Of a stretch of DNA of 6,205 nucleotides, positions 1 to 5,230 are shown piece by piece (position 1 is the stretch's first letter; each line of letters opens with the position of its first letter). The stretch comes from Caulobacteraceae bacterium. Its GTDB lineage: Bacteria; Pseudomonadota; Alphaproteobacteria; Caulobacterales; Caulobacteraceae. The stretch spans positions 1-6,205 of the forward strand of contig JAQGII010000070.1 in the NCBI GenBank assembly GCA_028291305.1, in the 5' to 3' direction. The notes under the pieces are model-generated. The model was not told where the DNA came from and made no database searches. It saw only the letters and a program-made list of their open reading frames with translations. The position numbers and the translations under genes were made by a program.

Positions 1-437
1 GAGCGCACCAGGGTGTCGCAGATCTCCAGCGCCTGCTCGCCGGTGTCGGGCTGCGACACCAGGAGGTCGTCCAGGTTCACCCCCAGCTTGTGGGCGTAGG
101 AGGGGTCCAGGGCATGTTCCGCGTCGATGAAGCTGGCGGTGCCGCCGAGCTTTTGCACCTCGGCCACCACGTGCAGGGCCAGGGTGGTCTTGCCCGAGCT
201 TTCCGGCCCGTAAATCTCCACCACCCGGCCGCGCGGCAGGCCGCCGATGCCGAGCGCCATGTCCAGGCCCAGTGAGCCGGTGGACACGGACTCGATCTCG
301 ACGATCTTGCCCTTGTCGCCCAGCTTCATCACCGAGCCCTTGCCGAAGGCCCGGTCAATTTGCGCCAGCGCCGCTTCCAGAGCGCGCTGCTTATCGCCGT
401 CGTCTTTGCCCACGAGCCGCAACACCGATTGAGTCAT
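1..437 (-). CDS. recA: RecA recombinase, N-terminal part (gene runs off the window)
   Basis: RecA is the ATP-dependent DNA strand-exchange protein that also triggers LexA self-cleavage in the SOS response. The visible 145 codons begin [20 protein letters not shown]. They contain the conserved [14 protein letters not shown] stretch (residues 27-40), the Walker A loop GPESSGKTT (77-85), [10 protein letters not shown] (103-112) and the [11 protein letters not shown] segment (129-139). This is ordinary full-length-type RecA up to the window edge, about 40 percent of the usual length of 350 or so residues. The ATG at 435-437 is preceded by AAGGA at good spacing. An SOS box and core promoter lie about 100-130 bp upstream, and an IS1595-family element sits just beyond them. 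Identity is certain; only the C-terminal part is unseen. Confidence 0.98.
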   Translation of the reverse strand, partial: MTQSVLRLVGKDDGDKQRALEAALAQIDRAFGKGSVMKLGDKGKIVEIESVSTGSLGLDMALGIGGLPRGRVVEIYGPESSGKTTLALHVVAEVQKLGGTASFIDAEHALDPSYAHKLGVNLDDLLVSQPDTGEQALEICDTLVR

Positions 438-530
438 TGAAGGCGTCCTTCTTACCCGATTCTGCCCGCGGCTTCCGCCGCCTCGGAAAAGGACCGCCCG
501 CACCCGAGCCCGACCCCCGCCGACCCGGTC

Positions 531-558
531 AATGTACACAGTTTGTTCTCGTTCGCAA
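531..558 (-). promoter_or_regulatory. Candidate recA core promoter
   Basis: On the minus strand a TTGCGA hexamer (553-558) is followed after 16 bp by TACATT (531-536), which fits a housekeeping sigma -35/-10 pair. The start would fall near 524, giving a leader of about 87 nt before recA. The -35 lies inside the SOS box, so LexA binding would block it. The leader holds a small hairpin, GCGGC-GGAA-GCCGC, at 468-481. The -10 matches only 4 of 6 consensus positions, so exact placement is inferred. Confidence 0.55.
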
Positions 559-565
559 TATGTTC
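551..565 (-). promoter_or_regulatory. LexA SOS box of recA
   Basis: The plus strand reads GTTC (551-554), seven bases, then GTTC (562-565). This is an exact match to the alphaproteobacterial LexA operator GTTC-N7-GTTC, seen as GAAC-N7-GAAC in the direction of recA. An extra GTTC at 545-548 lies just downstream. The position over the likely -35 hexamer fits SOS repression of recA. The operator is intact despite a transposable element ending 16 bp away. Confidence 0.85.
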
Positions 566-573
566 TTTTTGCG

Positions 574-581
574 GTTCGAGG
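574..581. repeat. Left target-site duplication of the IS1595-family element
   Basis: GTTCGAGG directly abuts the left terminal repeat and recurs exactly at 3079-3086 beside the right one. Eight bases is the usual duplication length for the IS1595 family. This fixes the insertion point between recA and the lipoprotein gene. Confidence 0.93.
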
Positions 582-607
582 CGCACCTATCCCCCTCCGC
601 CATGTAA
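582..607. repeat. Left terminal inverted repeat
   Basis: The 26-bp left end contains the core CACCTATCCCC and finishes in CATGTAA. Compared with the inverted right end it matches at 22 of 26 positions; the mismatches are the outermost base (C instead of G) and positions 14, 16 and 19. Confidence 0.9.
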
Positions 608-631
608 TGGGAATCAGGGTATCCGAGGGGG

Positions 632-1234
632 ATGGGGAAAGAATCTCGCGCCGCTGCAATCTGGATTTTCGGGGCGCTGCTCACTATTGGCGCAACGGTG
701 GTCGGCATGATTTTTCACAGCCTACCGCTGGTCGTGGCCTATCCTCTGCTCGGTGTAATAGGCATCGGACTGATCGCATCCGGGGCGGTTGCCCTATGGC
801 CTGAGAAGAAGCCGAAGCCCGGGCCCGTCTACAAGCCCGACACGCCCTTCGGCGACGCCGTCGCCTACGCCTCAACCGGCCAGTGGGAAAAATCGTTCGG
901 CGATGTGTGGATGGAGATGGGCGAGGCGATTCCCGGCGCGAAGTCGGATGATCTGCATCAGCTTGCCCTGAACGGCGAGATAACCGTGTGGGGCCGAAAC
1001 GACGCGATATACCCGCTGGCAGTGCATCCCTACGAGCCGATCTCGGTGGAGCACTGGCGAACCCATCACCTCGACTGGTTGCGCCTATGCCGTGGAGACA
1101 CAGCGACGGTAGCTATCGTCCGCGACGGCTCCGGTCCGACGTACCGCGACCTGATGGTGAGCCGATCACAAGTGGAGGCGTCGCTGGCCGCTCCGGCTCA
1201 TCCACGATCATCGCTTCAATCTCAGCCAGCGTGA
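632..1234 (+). CDS. Passenger gene: two-helix membrane protein with soluble C-terminal domain
   Basis: This 200-residue protein has two hydrophobic segments (residues 8-28 and 33-55), a Lys/Pro-rich linker (57-69) and a soluble domain of about 130 residues. The pattern is that of an inner-membrane hairpin with the domain on the cytoplasmic side. The soluble part contains NGEITVWGR (114-122), [15 protein letters not shown] (135-149) and [12 protein letters not shown] (171-182). These resemble small alphaproteobacterial accessory proteins of unknown function that occur in mobile DNA; that resemblance is from memory. The ATG at 632 is the only early start in frame, because TAA lies at 605-607. 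It has a purine-rich GAGGGGG directly before it, closer than usual. The gene starts 50 bp inside the left end and points away from recA. Its last 122 bp overlap a small minus-strand gene. Confidence 0.78.
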   Translation: MGKESRAAAIWIFGALLTIGATVVGMIFHSLPLVVAYPLLGVIGIGLIASGAVALWPEKKPKPGPVYKPDTPFGDAVAYASTGQWEKSFGDVWMEMGEAIPGAKSDDLHQLALNGEITVWGRNDAIYPLAVHPYEPISVEHWRTHHLDWLRLCRGDTATVAIVRDGSGPTYRDLMVSRSQVEASLAAPAHPRSSLQSQPA

Positions 1235-1301
1235 GCGTTGGGCGCGGAGGGCGGCCGAAGTCGAGGACGCGGGTTAGGTGGGGCCGTTTCGGATCAGCCA
1301 T
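1113..1301 (-). CDS. Possible small passenger gene, 62 residues, unknown function
   Basis: The frame begins MADPKRPHLTRVLDFGRPPR and continues with a short predicted helix, [15 protein letters not shown]. The strongest argument is the start: an ATG at 1299-1301 with a perfect GGAGG (plus-strand CCTCC 1309-1313) seven bases upstream. Early codons look coding. The C-terminal 40 codons overlap the end of the plus-strand membrane-protein gene and become Ser/Arg-rich, as expected of a shadow frame, so the true protein may depend mainly on its first 30 residues. I do not recognise a family. It could be a chance frame behind a fortuitous Shine-Dalgarno. Confidence 0.42.
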   Translation of the reverse strand: MADPKRPHLTRVLDFGRPPRPTLTLAEIEAMIVDEPERPATPPLVIGSPSGRGTSDRSRRGR

Positions 1302-1355
1302 CGCCTGACCTCCGTCGTGATCGTAGGCTATCGCAGAGGAACGCTGGAGCCCGTC

Positions 1356-1499
1356 ATGTTCAACCAGAATGCGATGTTTACCCTTGAGGCCCCGGTTTGG
1401 TTCTGGGGGCTATTGGGCGGCGGTGCTGGTGGGTTCGGTGCCCTTGTGGCGATGTGCCTCTATGCTGCCCTGTACGGCCATAACGGACAGAACGGTTAG
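1356..1499 (+). CDS. Possible 47-residue single-helix membrane peptide
   Basis: The frame starts MFNQNAMFTLEAPVWFWGLL and forms one membrane segment (about residues 15-40), rich in Gly and aromatics, with a short polar tail ending in GHNGQNG. GGAG at 1346-1349 lies six bases before the ATG, a good ribosome site that supports this start over a longer frame from 1278. The last 90 bp run antisense to the end of the minus-strand 116-residue gene. Small single-helix peptides in mobile elements can be toxins, holin-like proteins or membrane partners; nothing here picks one. It may also be a shadow of the opposite strand. Confidence 0.4.
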   Translation: MFNQNAMFTLEAPVWFWGLLGGGAGGFGALVAMCLYAALYGHNGQNG

Positions 1500-1760
1500 C
1501 TGCCCGCCAATTTTGAGGTCGTCATATCCCTCAGCCGAGAGCGTCTTCACGATAGCCCGAGAGGCTAGGGTAGCGGCGGCAACACTGGCCACGGTGATGA
1601 CGATTATTTTGCGGGCGTCTATTGGTCCGCCCTTAGACAGCAGGGGGACCGCTTCTATACCGGGGACGCCAGCCAGGGCTACCCACAGGGCATCGGCCGT
1701 CTCCGGCGTTTCGCACTCCAGCCAGATTTCTTGGCGCTCGTTGGACGGTGGAGTCGGCAA
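1410..1760 (-). CDS. Passenger gene: small protein with one membrane helix (TTG start)
   Basis: This 116-residue protein has a soluble N-terminal part (IWLECETPETADALWVALAG, residues 12-31), a hydrophobic segment at 51-68 (KIIVITVASVAAATLASR) and a short tail with a likely strand pair (DDLKIGGQLTVLS). The layout of alpha/beta module, membrane helix and small hairpin faintly resembles small constant components linked to effector-associated domains, but this is only a topological hunch. The TTG at 1758-1760 follows the TGA of the upstream gene with no gap, and AGGGGG within that gene's end lies five bases before it. Translational coupling is therefore likely. Its 3' end overlaps a possible plus-strand peptide gene by 90 bp. 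Confidence 0.68.
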   Translation of the reverse strand: MPTPPSNERQEIWLECETPETADALWVALAGVPGIEAVPLLSKGGPIDARKIIVITVASVAAATLASRAIVKTLSAEGYDDLKIGGQLTVLSVMAVQGSIEAHRHKGTEPTSTAAQ

Positions 1761-2021
1761 TCATGCCCCCTTAGATGTGCGGGCTGCTTTCAGCCCCTCA
1801 ACGAACGCGTCAAAAATCGGGTCCGGCGTCGCTAGGCGTGCCGTCACCGGCGCGATCTTAAGGGCTGGCGGCGGCTGCGGCATAACTGGAAAACTCGCCC
1901 GAATCTCGATCAGCTTTCGCTCATTCTTTTCAAGGATGCTGCGCACAACGTCCGGGTCCATGGCCTCCAGAATGTCAGCGACTAAGCCCAGCGCCACCGC
2001 CCCCTCAATGTCTGTCGTCAT
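1761..2021 (-). CDS. Passenger gene: small helical protein, 86 residues, unknown function
   Basis: The protein begins MTTDIEGAVALGLVADILEA. It has a helical first half (to about residue 42), a Pro-rich middle (VMPQPPPALK) and a final helix (PDPIFDAFVEGLKAARTS). No membrane segment is seen and no family is recognised. I chose the ATG at 2019-2021: GGGGG lies seven bases upstream, whereas the in-frame GTG just before it would be too close. It starts 97 bp beyond the transposase stop and its own stop touches the next gene's TTG. The two form a coupled pair, perhaps read from transposase transcription. Confidence 0.68.
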   Translation of the reverse strand: MTTDIEGAVALGLVADILEAMDPDVVRSILEKNERKLIEIRASFPVMPQPPPALKIAPVTARLATPDPIFDAFVEGLKAARTSKGA

Positions 2022-2054
2022 CACCCATCCCCCAATGTGCTATCTTCCCCGACC

Positions 2055-2282
2055 ATGACCGACGAAGCCCCCGAAGTCACCCTGGACCCCGTCCCTGACG
2101 CGACCGTCAACCGGCGCTTCAACGCCCTGCTTGGGGCCATGGCGTCGGGTCGTTCCGGGGGAACGACAGCAGCAGGTAATCCAACATCAGGTGAGGCGAC
2201 TTCCGCAGATTGTGCCGGAACTCGAACTCCCAAAGGTACTTCTGCAGGTGCTTCGACGAGACGTGGATATAGGTCCCGTTGA
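2055..2282 (+). CDS. Doubtful small reading frame antisense to the transposase 3' end
   Basis: From the ATG at 2055 the frame reads MTDEAPEVTLDPVPDATVNR and then RRFNALLGAMASG. For its first 30 codons nearly all third positions are G or C, which looks like real coding sequence and is largely outside the transposase gene (which ends at 2119). Beyond about 2150 it runs antisense through the transposase and becomes low-complexity Ser/Thr/Gly/Arg, typical of a shadow. No ribosome site is visible; TATCTT at 2041-2046 could be a -10 for a leaderless start. It may be the start of a gene that lost its end when the transposase end was joined here, or chance. Confidence 0.3.
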   Translation: MTDEAPEVTLDPVPDATVNRRFNALLGAMASGRSGGTTAAGNPTSGEATSADCAGTRTPKGTSAGASTRRGYRSR

Positions 2283-3030
2283 TCCCGCGCTTCAGCATCG
2301 ACCAGAACGAGTCGATGGTGTTGGTGTGGACCTCGCCGCGCACGCGCTCGCCGGCTGAGTGATTCACCGTAGCGTGGTTGTAGCCGTAGAAGCCCAGAGC
2401 CTTGAACGGCCGCGCCTCGTCGGTGGCGACCCTGGATCCGTCCTTGACGAATTTCTTGATCGGCGGGTGGACGAAGTCTGAGCTGCGGTCGGGAATCGCG
2501 CGGGCGATGATCTCGCCGCCGCGCTCGACCATCCCCAGCACGACGTGTTTGTCGTCCTCGCCGCGCTTGTCGTGGCCGCCGATGAACGCCTTGTCGATCT
2601 CTACGACCGGCGAGCCGGGGCCTTCGCCGCCGAGCGGCGCATCGCCATCGACGTAGCCCATGTACGCCCTGATCTCGTGGCACATGCGCCAGGCCGTCTT
2701 GTAGGTCACGCCGATCTGCCGCTCGACCTCCTTGGCCGCCACGCCGTTCCGCGAGGCGCAGAACAGGAACATCACGAAGAACCAGTCCTTCAGCGACGTG
2801 CGCGTGCGCTCGAACGGCGTCCCGGCCATCGGATGCACCTGATGGCCGCAGTGCTCGCACTCGTAGCAGCGCCGCGCCTTGACCCGGTAGTAGTGCGCCT
2901 CGCGCTCGCACTTCACGCATTGGTGCCGGTCGCCCCAGCGCGTCCGCATCAGGTGCTCTAGGCACGCGGCGTCGTCTGGGAACCGCGCCATGAACTGGCG
3001 GACGGTCGGGGGTTTCGGCGATTTCCTCAT
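2119..3030 (-). CDS. IS1595-family (ISXO2-like) transposase
   Basis: The 303-residue protein is the recombinase that moves this element. An N-terminal zinc ribbon has Cys pairs at 38/41 and 58/61, with a further Cys at 55, followed by the family signature HPMAGTPFERTRTSLKDW (66-83). A helix-turn-helix-like stretch follows (about 95-121). The catalytic fold begins at VVEIDKAFIGG (142-152, first Asp D146), with the second Asp at ATDEARPF (D204). The third site lies in HTNTIDSFWSMLKRGINGTY (235-254), where family members carry Asn (here N237) with a downstream Lys (K247) in place of the usual Glu. Length is normal. I start at the ATG at 3028-3030, because a longer frame would begin outside the element at 3102. 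No clear ribosome site precedes it; a promoter fits leaderless translation. Confidence 0.95.
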   Translation of the reverse strand: MRKSPKPPTVRQFMARFPDDAACLEHLMRTRWGDRHQCVKCEREAHYYRVKARRCYECEHCGHQVHPMAGTPFERTRTSLKDWFFVMFLFCASRNGVAAKEVERQIGVTYKTAWRMCHEIRAYMGYVDGDAPLGGEGPGSPVVEIDKAFIGGHDKRGEDDKHVVLGMVERGGEIIARAIPDRSSDFVHPPIKKFVKDGSRVATDEARPFKALGFYGYNHATVNHSAGERVRGEVHTNTIDSFWSMLKRGINGTYIHVSSKHLQKYLWEFEFRHNLRKSPHLMLDYLLLSFPRNDPTPWPQAGR

Positions 3031-3036
3031 GTCCAG

Positions 3037-3065
3037 AATGTAGCCGGAATGGTTACATGTCGCAA
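3037..3065 (-). promoter_or_regulatory. Transposase promoter starting in the right inverted repeat
   Basis: On the minus strand TTGCGA (3060-3065, inside the right terminal repeat) is followed after 17 bp by TACATT (3037-3042). The predicted start lies at about 3030-3032, on or just before the transposase ATG. The message would therefore be leaderless or nearly so, which explains the missing Shine-Dalgarno. Binding of transposase at the repeat would cover the -35 and could give autorepression; that is inference. Confidence 0.55.
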
Positions 3066-3078
3066 GGGGATAGGTGCC
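3053..3078. repeat. Right terminal inverted repeat
   Basis: Read inward, this end begins GGCACCTATCCCC and finishes CATGTAA, matching the left end at 22 of 26 positions. The GG tip is intact here, while the left tip is CG. It contains the likely -35 of the transposase promoter. Confidence 0.9.
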
Positions 3079-3086
3079 GTTCGAGG
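3079..3086. repeat. Right target-site duplication
   Basis: GTTCGAGG is an exact copy of bases 574-581 and adjoins the right terminal repeat. Confidence 0.93.
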
Positions 3087-3130
3087 GGGACGGCGGGCGC
3101 AAGCGATTGTCACAAAGGCCGGGCCGCCGC

Positions 3131-3571
3131 CTACTGCCGCATGGTCAGGTCGTAGACGCGCCCGTCGTTGCGCTCGCACAGGCCAAAGGCCGCGGAGGTC
3201 AGGGAATTGACGTTGAAGTGGCAGCGCAGGGTGGCGCCGTCGGGGGCGTTGGCGTAGGCGCGGCCGTCGCCGTCGCCCGACCTGCCGGCGGCGACGATGC
3301 CGGTGGCATAGGCCAGGTTCTTCTGGGTGAATTTCTTGGCCGTCGCGCTCTTGGAATAGCCGACGAACTTGCCCTCGGCCGAGACGATCCATTCGCCGGT
3401 GTACTGCTTGCCTTCGAGGGCGATCTTCAGCAGGCCGTGATTGGCCATGGCGCCGGTGGAGACGCCGACCCCGGGGGGTCCGCCGTCGCGCGAGGACAGC
3501 GTCACCGCGCTGGCGCAAGCGGCCAACAACATGGCGGCCAAGGCCGCGCCCAAAACCTGCTTACCGGCCAT
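3131..3571 (-). CDS. Small putative lipoprotein, unknown function
   Basis: The 146-residue protein starts MAGKQVLGAALAAMLLAACA. It has a short charged N-terminus, a hydrophobic stretch and the lipobox LAAC with Cys19, so it should be lipidated and held in the cell envelope. Residue 20 is not Asp, so outer-membrane sorting is possible. The mature part looks beta-rich: GLLKIALEGKQYTGEWIVS (46-64), and near the end ATLRCHF (C117) and GLCERNDGRVYDL (C132). The two Cys could form a disulfide. No family is recognised with confidence. GAGG lies six bases before the ATG. In the ancestral order it was followed by recA about 188 bp downstream on the same strand; the IS1595-family element now separates them. 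I see no clear terminator after it. Confidence 0.85.
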   Translation of the reverse strand: MAGKQVLGAALAAMLLAACASAVTLSSRDGGPPGVGVSTGAMANHGLLKIALEGKQYTGEWIVSAEGKFVGYSKSATAKKFTQKNLAYATGIVAAGRSGDGDGRAYANAPDGATLRCHFNVNSLTSAAFGLCERNDGRVYDLTMRQ

Positions 3572-3598
3572 CCCGACCCTCGCTAGCAGAACCCGCTC

Positions 3599-3626
3599 AT
3601 CTTACCGAACGGCGGTTTGTGATCAA
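3599..3626 (-). promoter_or_regulatory. Candidate promoter of the lipoprotein gene
   Basis: On the minus strand TTGATC (3621-3626) and TAAGAT (3599-3604) are 16 bp apart, each matching 4 of 6 consensus positions. The start would lie near 3592, about 20 nt before the ATG. The -10 is part of one copy of a 16-bp direct repeat, so a protein bound there would affect initiation. Confidence 0.4.
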
Positions 3627-3643
3627 CCTTACCGAACAGCGGT
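3601..3643. repeat. Pair of 16-bp direct repeats upstream of the lipoprotein gene
   Basis: CTTACCGAACGGCGGT at 3601-3616 recurs as CTTACCGAACAGCGGT at 3628-3643, with one difference in 16 and a 27-bp period. They lie 30-73 bp upstream of the lipoprotein start and overlap its likely -10. They may be operator sites for a regulator that I cannot name. Confidence 0.7.
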
Positions 3644-3664
3644 CGCCATTAATTCCGCCATTAA
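3644..3664. repeat. Tandem CGCCATTAA repeats
   Basis: CGCCATTAA occurs at 3644-3652 and again at 3656-3664, a 12-bp period, immediately next to the 16-bp repeat pair. The two TTAA cores are separated by eight bases. CtrA of Caulobacter binds TTAA-N7-TTAA, so this is one base off and only weak evidence for CtrA control. Confidence 0.5.
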
Positions 3665-3789
3665 CACTGACGTCGCGCCACGGAGTCCACCCCCATGACG
3701 CGTTTAACAAAAGCGGTTGTGGCTGACCTGGGAACGGGTGGGGCGCGCTTCCGTTCCGGGCTTGGACCCAGGGGGGCCGGGCAAACGGC

Positions 3790-3822
3790 AAAACAGCGCC
3801 GGACCATGGCGGCCCGGCGCTG
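3790..3822 (-). terminator. Rho-independent terminator of the coiled-coil gene
   Basis: A perfect 9-bp stem, CAGCGCCGG (3794-3802) with CCGGCGCTG (3814-3822) and an 11-nt loop, is followed on the minus strand by TTTT (plus-strand AAAA 3790-3793). It lies 27 bp past the stop codon of the coiled-coil gene in the right orientation. Confidence 0.8.
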
Positions 3823-3848
3823 CAAAGCGCCTGCGGTGGAGGCGTGCT

Positions 3849-5168
3849 CTAGCCTTTGGCGGCCAGCGACCCGCGCATCATCTTGATCTCGGCCCGGCCT
3901 TGCGACAGCAGGCTCTTGAGCTCGGCGATCTCGGCGTTCATGCGGCTCTGCTCGGCTTCCTTGGCGCGGTAGGCCTCGTCCAGCTCCCCGCTCTTCTGCT
4001 CGGCCATCACCTCGGCCCGCTTCATGGCGGCGTCGCTCTGCGCCAGGGCGACCTGGAGCTGCTCGGAGCGGTCCACGGCCGCCAGGCGGGCGGCGTCGAC
4101 GTCGCCGAACCGGCGGCGCCAGTCGGCCAGCCAGTTTTCCAGCACCTCGATCCGCTGGGTCATCTGCCGGTGCTCGGCCTGCACCGAGGCCAGGTCGCGC
4201 TGCAACTTGGACTTCTCGTCCAGCGTGGTCGCCTGACCGGCCGACAGCTCGTTGTGCAGCTTCTGCACCCGCTTGGTGCGCGAACCTGCCTCTTCCAGCT
4301 TGGCGCGCAGGTCCTTGATCTCGGCGCGGTTCAGCTCCGACTGTTCCTTCATGGTCTCGCTGGCCAGCCGGGCCTCGGCGCGGGAGCCCGCCAGCTGGGT
4401 GGCCAGCTCGGCGGCGCGTTCCTGTTCGCCCGCGGTGACCACCTTCAACTCGCTGATGATCCGCTCCAGCCCGATGTTCTCGGCGGTGGCCTGCTCCAGG
4501 CGCTTGAGCGCGCCCTCGGCCCGGGTCTCCATCTCCGCGCTCACGTCGCGGGTGCGCGCCAGCATGGCCTCGCCGTTGGTCCGCGCGGTTTCGGAAACCT
4601 CCAGCTGGCGGCTGAGGGATTCGCGGTCGGTCTGCAGGTCGAACACCTCGCCTGAATAGGTGATGATGTGGGTGCGCAGCTCGTCGATCGTGCCCAGGGC
4701 TTCCTGGTGCTCGGGGCGCAGGCGCTCCAGCGACTCGGTGGCGGCGGTCAGGGACACGCGCGCGCGGTCCAGGTTGCCGCTCAGCTCCACCACCTGCTGG
4801 TCCAGGTCGCGCACCCGCTCGTTGGCGCGCTGCAGGGAAGTGTCGGTCTCGGCCAGGCGACTGCGGGTGGACTTCAGTTCGGAGGTCAGCTGGGCCAGGC
4901 GGCTGGAATCGACCACCCGGTTCTCGAACTCCTCGGCAATCGGCTGGCGCAGGCTTTCCAGCTTGCGGCGGACCTCGTCCAACTGGCCCAGGTCGAAGGC
5001 GGCCTTCTGGATGGCGTTGGCCAGGGTCTGCAGCGGCGTGCCGCTGGACTCCCCGGCCTCCTCCAGCAGCAGCGCCTCGGCGCGGTCGTCGGTGGGCAGC
5101 TCCAGCGCGGGGCCGGCGTCGGACTTGTTGGGACGGATCAGAAACTGGATCAGATTTTTCGCGGCCAA
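3849..5168 (-). CDS. Long coiled-coil protein (cytoskeletal or SMC-like)
   Basis: From the TTG at 5166-5168 the protein has 439 residues. A short basic, amphipathic head begins MAAKNLIQFLIRPNK, then comes a conserved-looking segment ALLLEEAGESSGTPLQ (about 32-47). A nearly unbroken heptad-type rod, rich in Glu, Gln, Arg, Leu and Ala, runs from about residue 58 to 432. One aromatic kink, ENWLADWRRRFG (344-355), interrupts the rod. No ATPase head, membrane segment or signal peptide is seen, so it should be cytoplasmic. Such rods occur in intermediate-filament-like proteins such as crescentin of Caulobacter and in polarity scaffolds; I cannot show orthology. I chose TTG because AAGGGG lies nine bases upstream; a GTG at 5222 would add 18 residues but has no good ribosome site. 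It is monocistronic, with its own terminator. Confidence 0.85.
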   Translation of the reverse strand: MAAKNLIQFLIRPNKSDAGPALELPTDDRAEALLLEEAGESSGTPLQTLANAIQKAAFDLGQLDEVRRKLESLRQPIAEEFENRVVDSSRLAQLTSELKSTRSRLAETDTSLQRANERVRDLDQQVVELSGNLDRARVSLTAATESLERLRPEHQEALGTIDELRTHIITYSGEVFDLQTDRESLSRQLEVSETARTNGEAMLARTRDVSAEMETRAEGALKRLEQATAENIGLERIISELKVVTAGEQERAAELATQLAGSRAEARLASETMKEQSELNRAEIKDLRAKLEEAGSRTKRVQKLHNELSAGQATTLDEKSKLQRDLASVQAEHRQMTQRIEVLENWLADWRRRFGDVDAARLAAVDRSEQLQVALAQSDAAMKRAEVMAEQKSGELDEAYRAKEAEQSRMNAEIAELKSLLSQGRAEIKMMRGSLAAKG

Positions 5169-5230
5169 GGTCGGTTTCCCCTTACAAAATTCTGCCGGGG
5201 CCGCGTTCGAGTCGCATTCCACGTCTTCCG

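Larger units (their letters stand above)
582..3078 (-). mobile_element. IS1595-family (ISXO2-like) element with passenger genes
   Basis: The 2497-bp element has 26-bp terminal inverted repeats (22/26 matches) and is flanked by a perfect 8-bp duplication. Its transposase is a 303-residue ISXO2/IS1595 protein at the right end, reading inward. Only 912 bp are transposase; about 1.5 kb between it and the left end carries two to six small passenger genes on both strands. IS1595 relatives with passengers are known, but I do not recognise this cargo. The transposase frame is open with its motifs in place, the ends are recognisable and the duplication is perfect, all of which suggest a recent and possibly active insertion. 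It lies 8 bp upstream of the recA SOS box. Confidence 0.93.

Noticed and set aside
2021..2965. A 314-codon minus-strand frame overlapping the transposase
   Set aside because: It is an Arg/Ala-rich shadow of the transposase in another frame; the transposase has clear family motifs.
582..3078. CRISPR, tRNA or integron features within the element
   Set aside because: No regularly spaced repeats, cloverleaf-like sequence or attC-like site was seen.
3030..3102. Longer transposase N-terminus starting at 3102
   Set aside because: That start lies outside the element, beyond the right inverted repeat and target duplication.
3649..3664. CtrA binding site
   Set aside because: The TTAA cores are eight bases apart rather than the required seven, so the site does not fit.
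3695..3886. A 63-codon plus-strand frame starting MTRLTKAVVADLGTGG
   Set aside because: A weak GGAG lies upstream, but the frame runs through the terminator hairpin and into the coiled-coil gene, with no recognisable protein features.
3717..4655. A 312-codon plus-strand frame opposite the coiled-coil gene
   Set aside because: Low-complexity Leu/Gly/Gln composition, typical of an antisense shadow in GC-rich DNA; the minus strand has a ribosome site, terminator and heptads.
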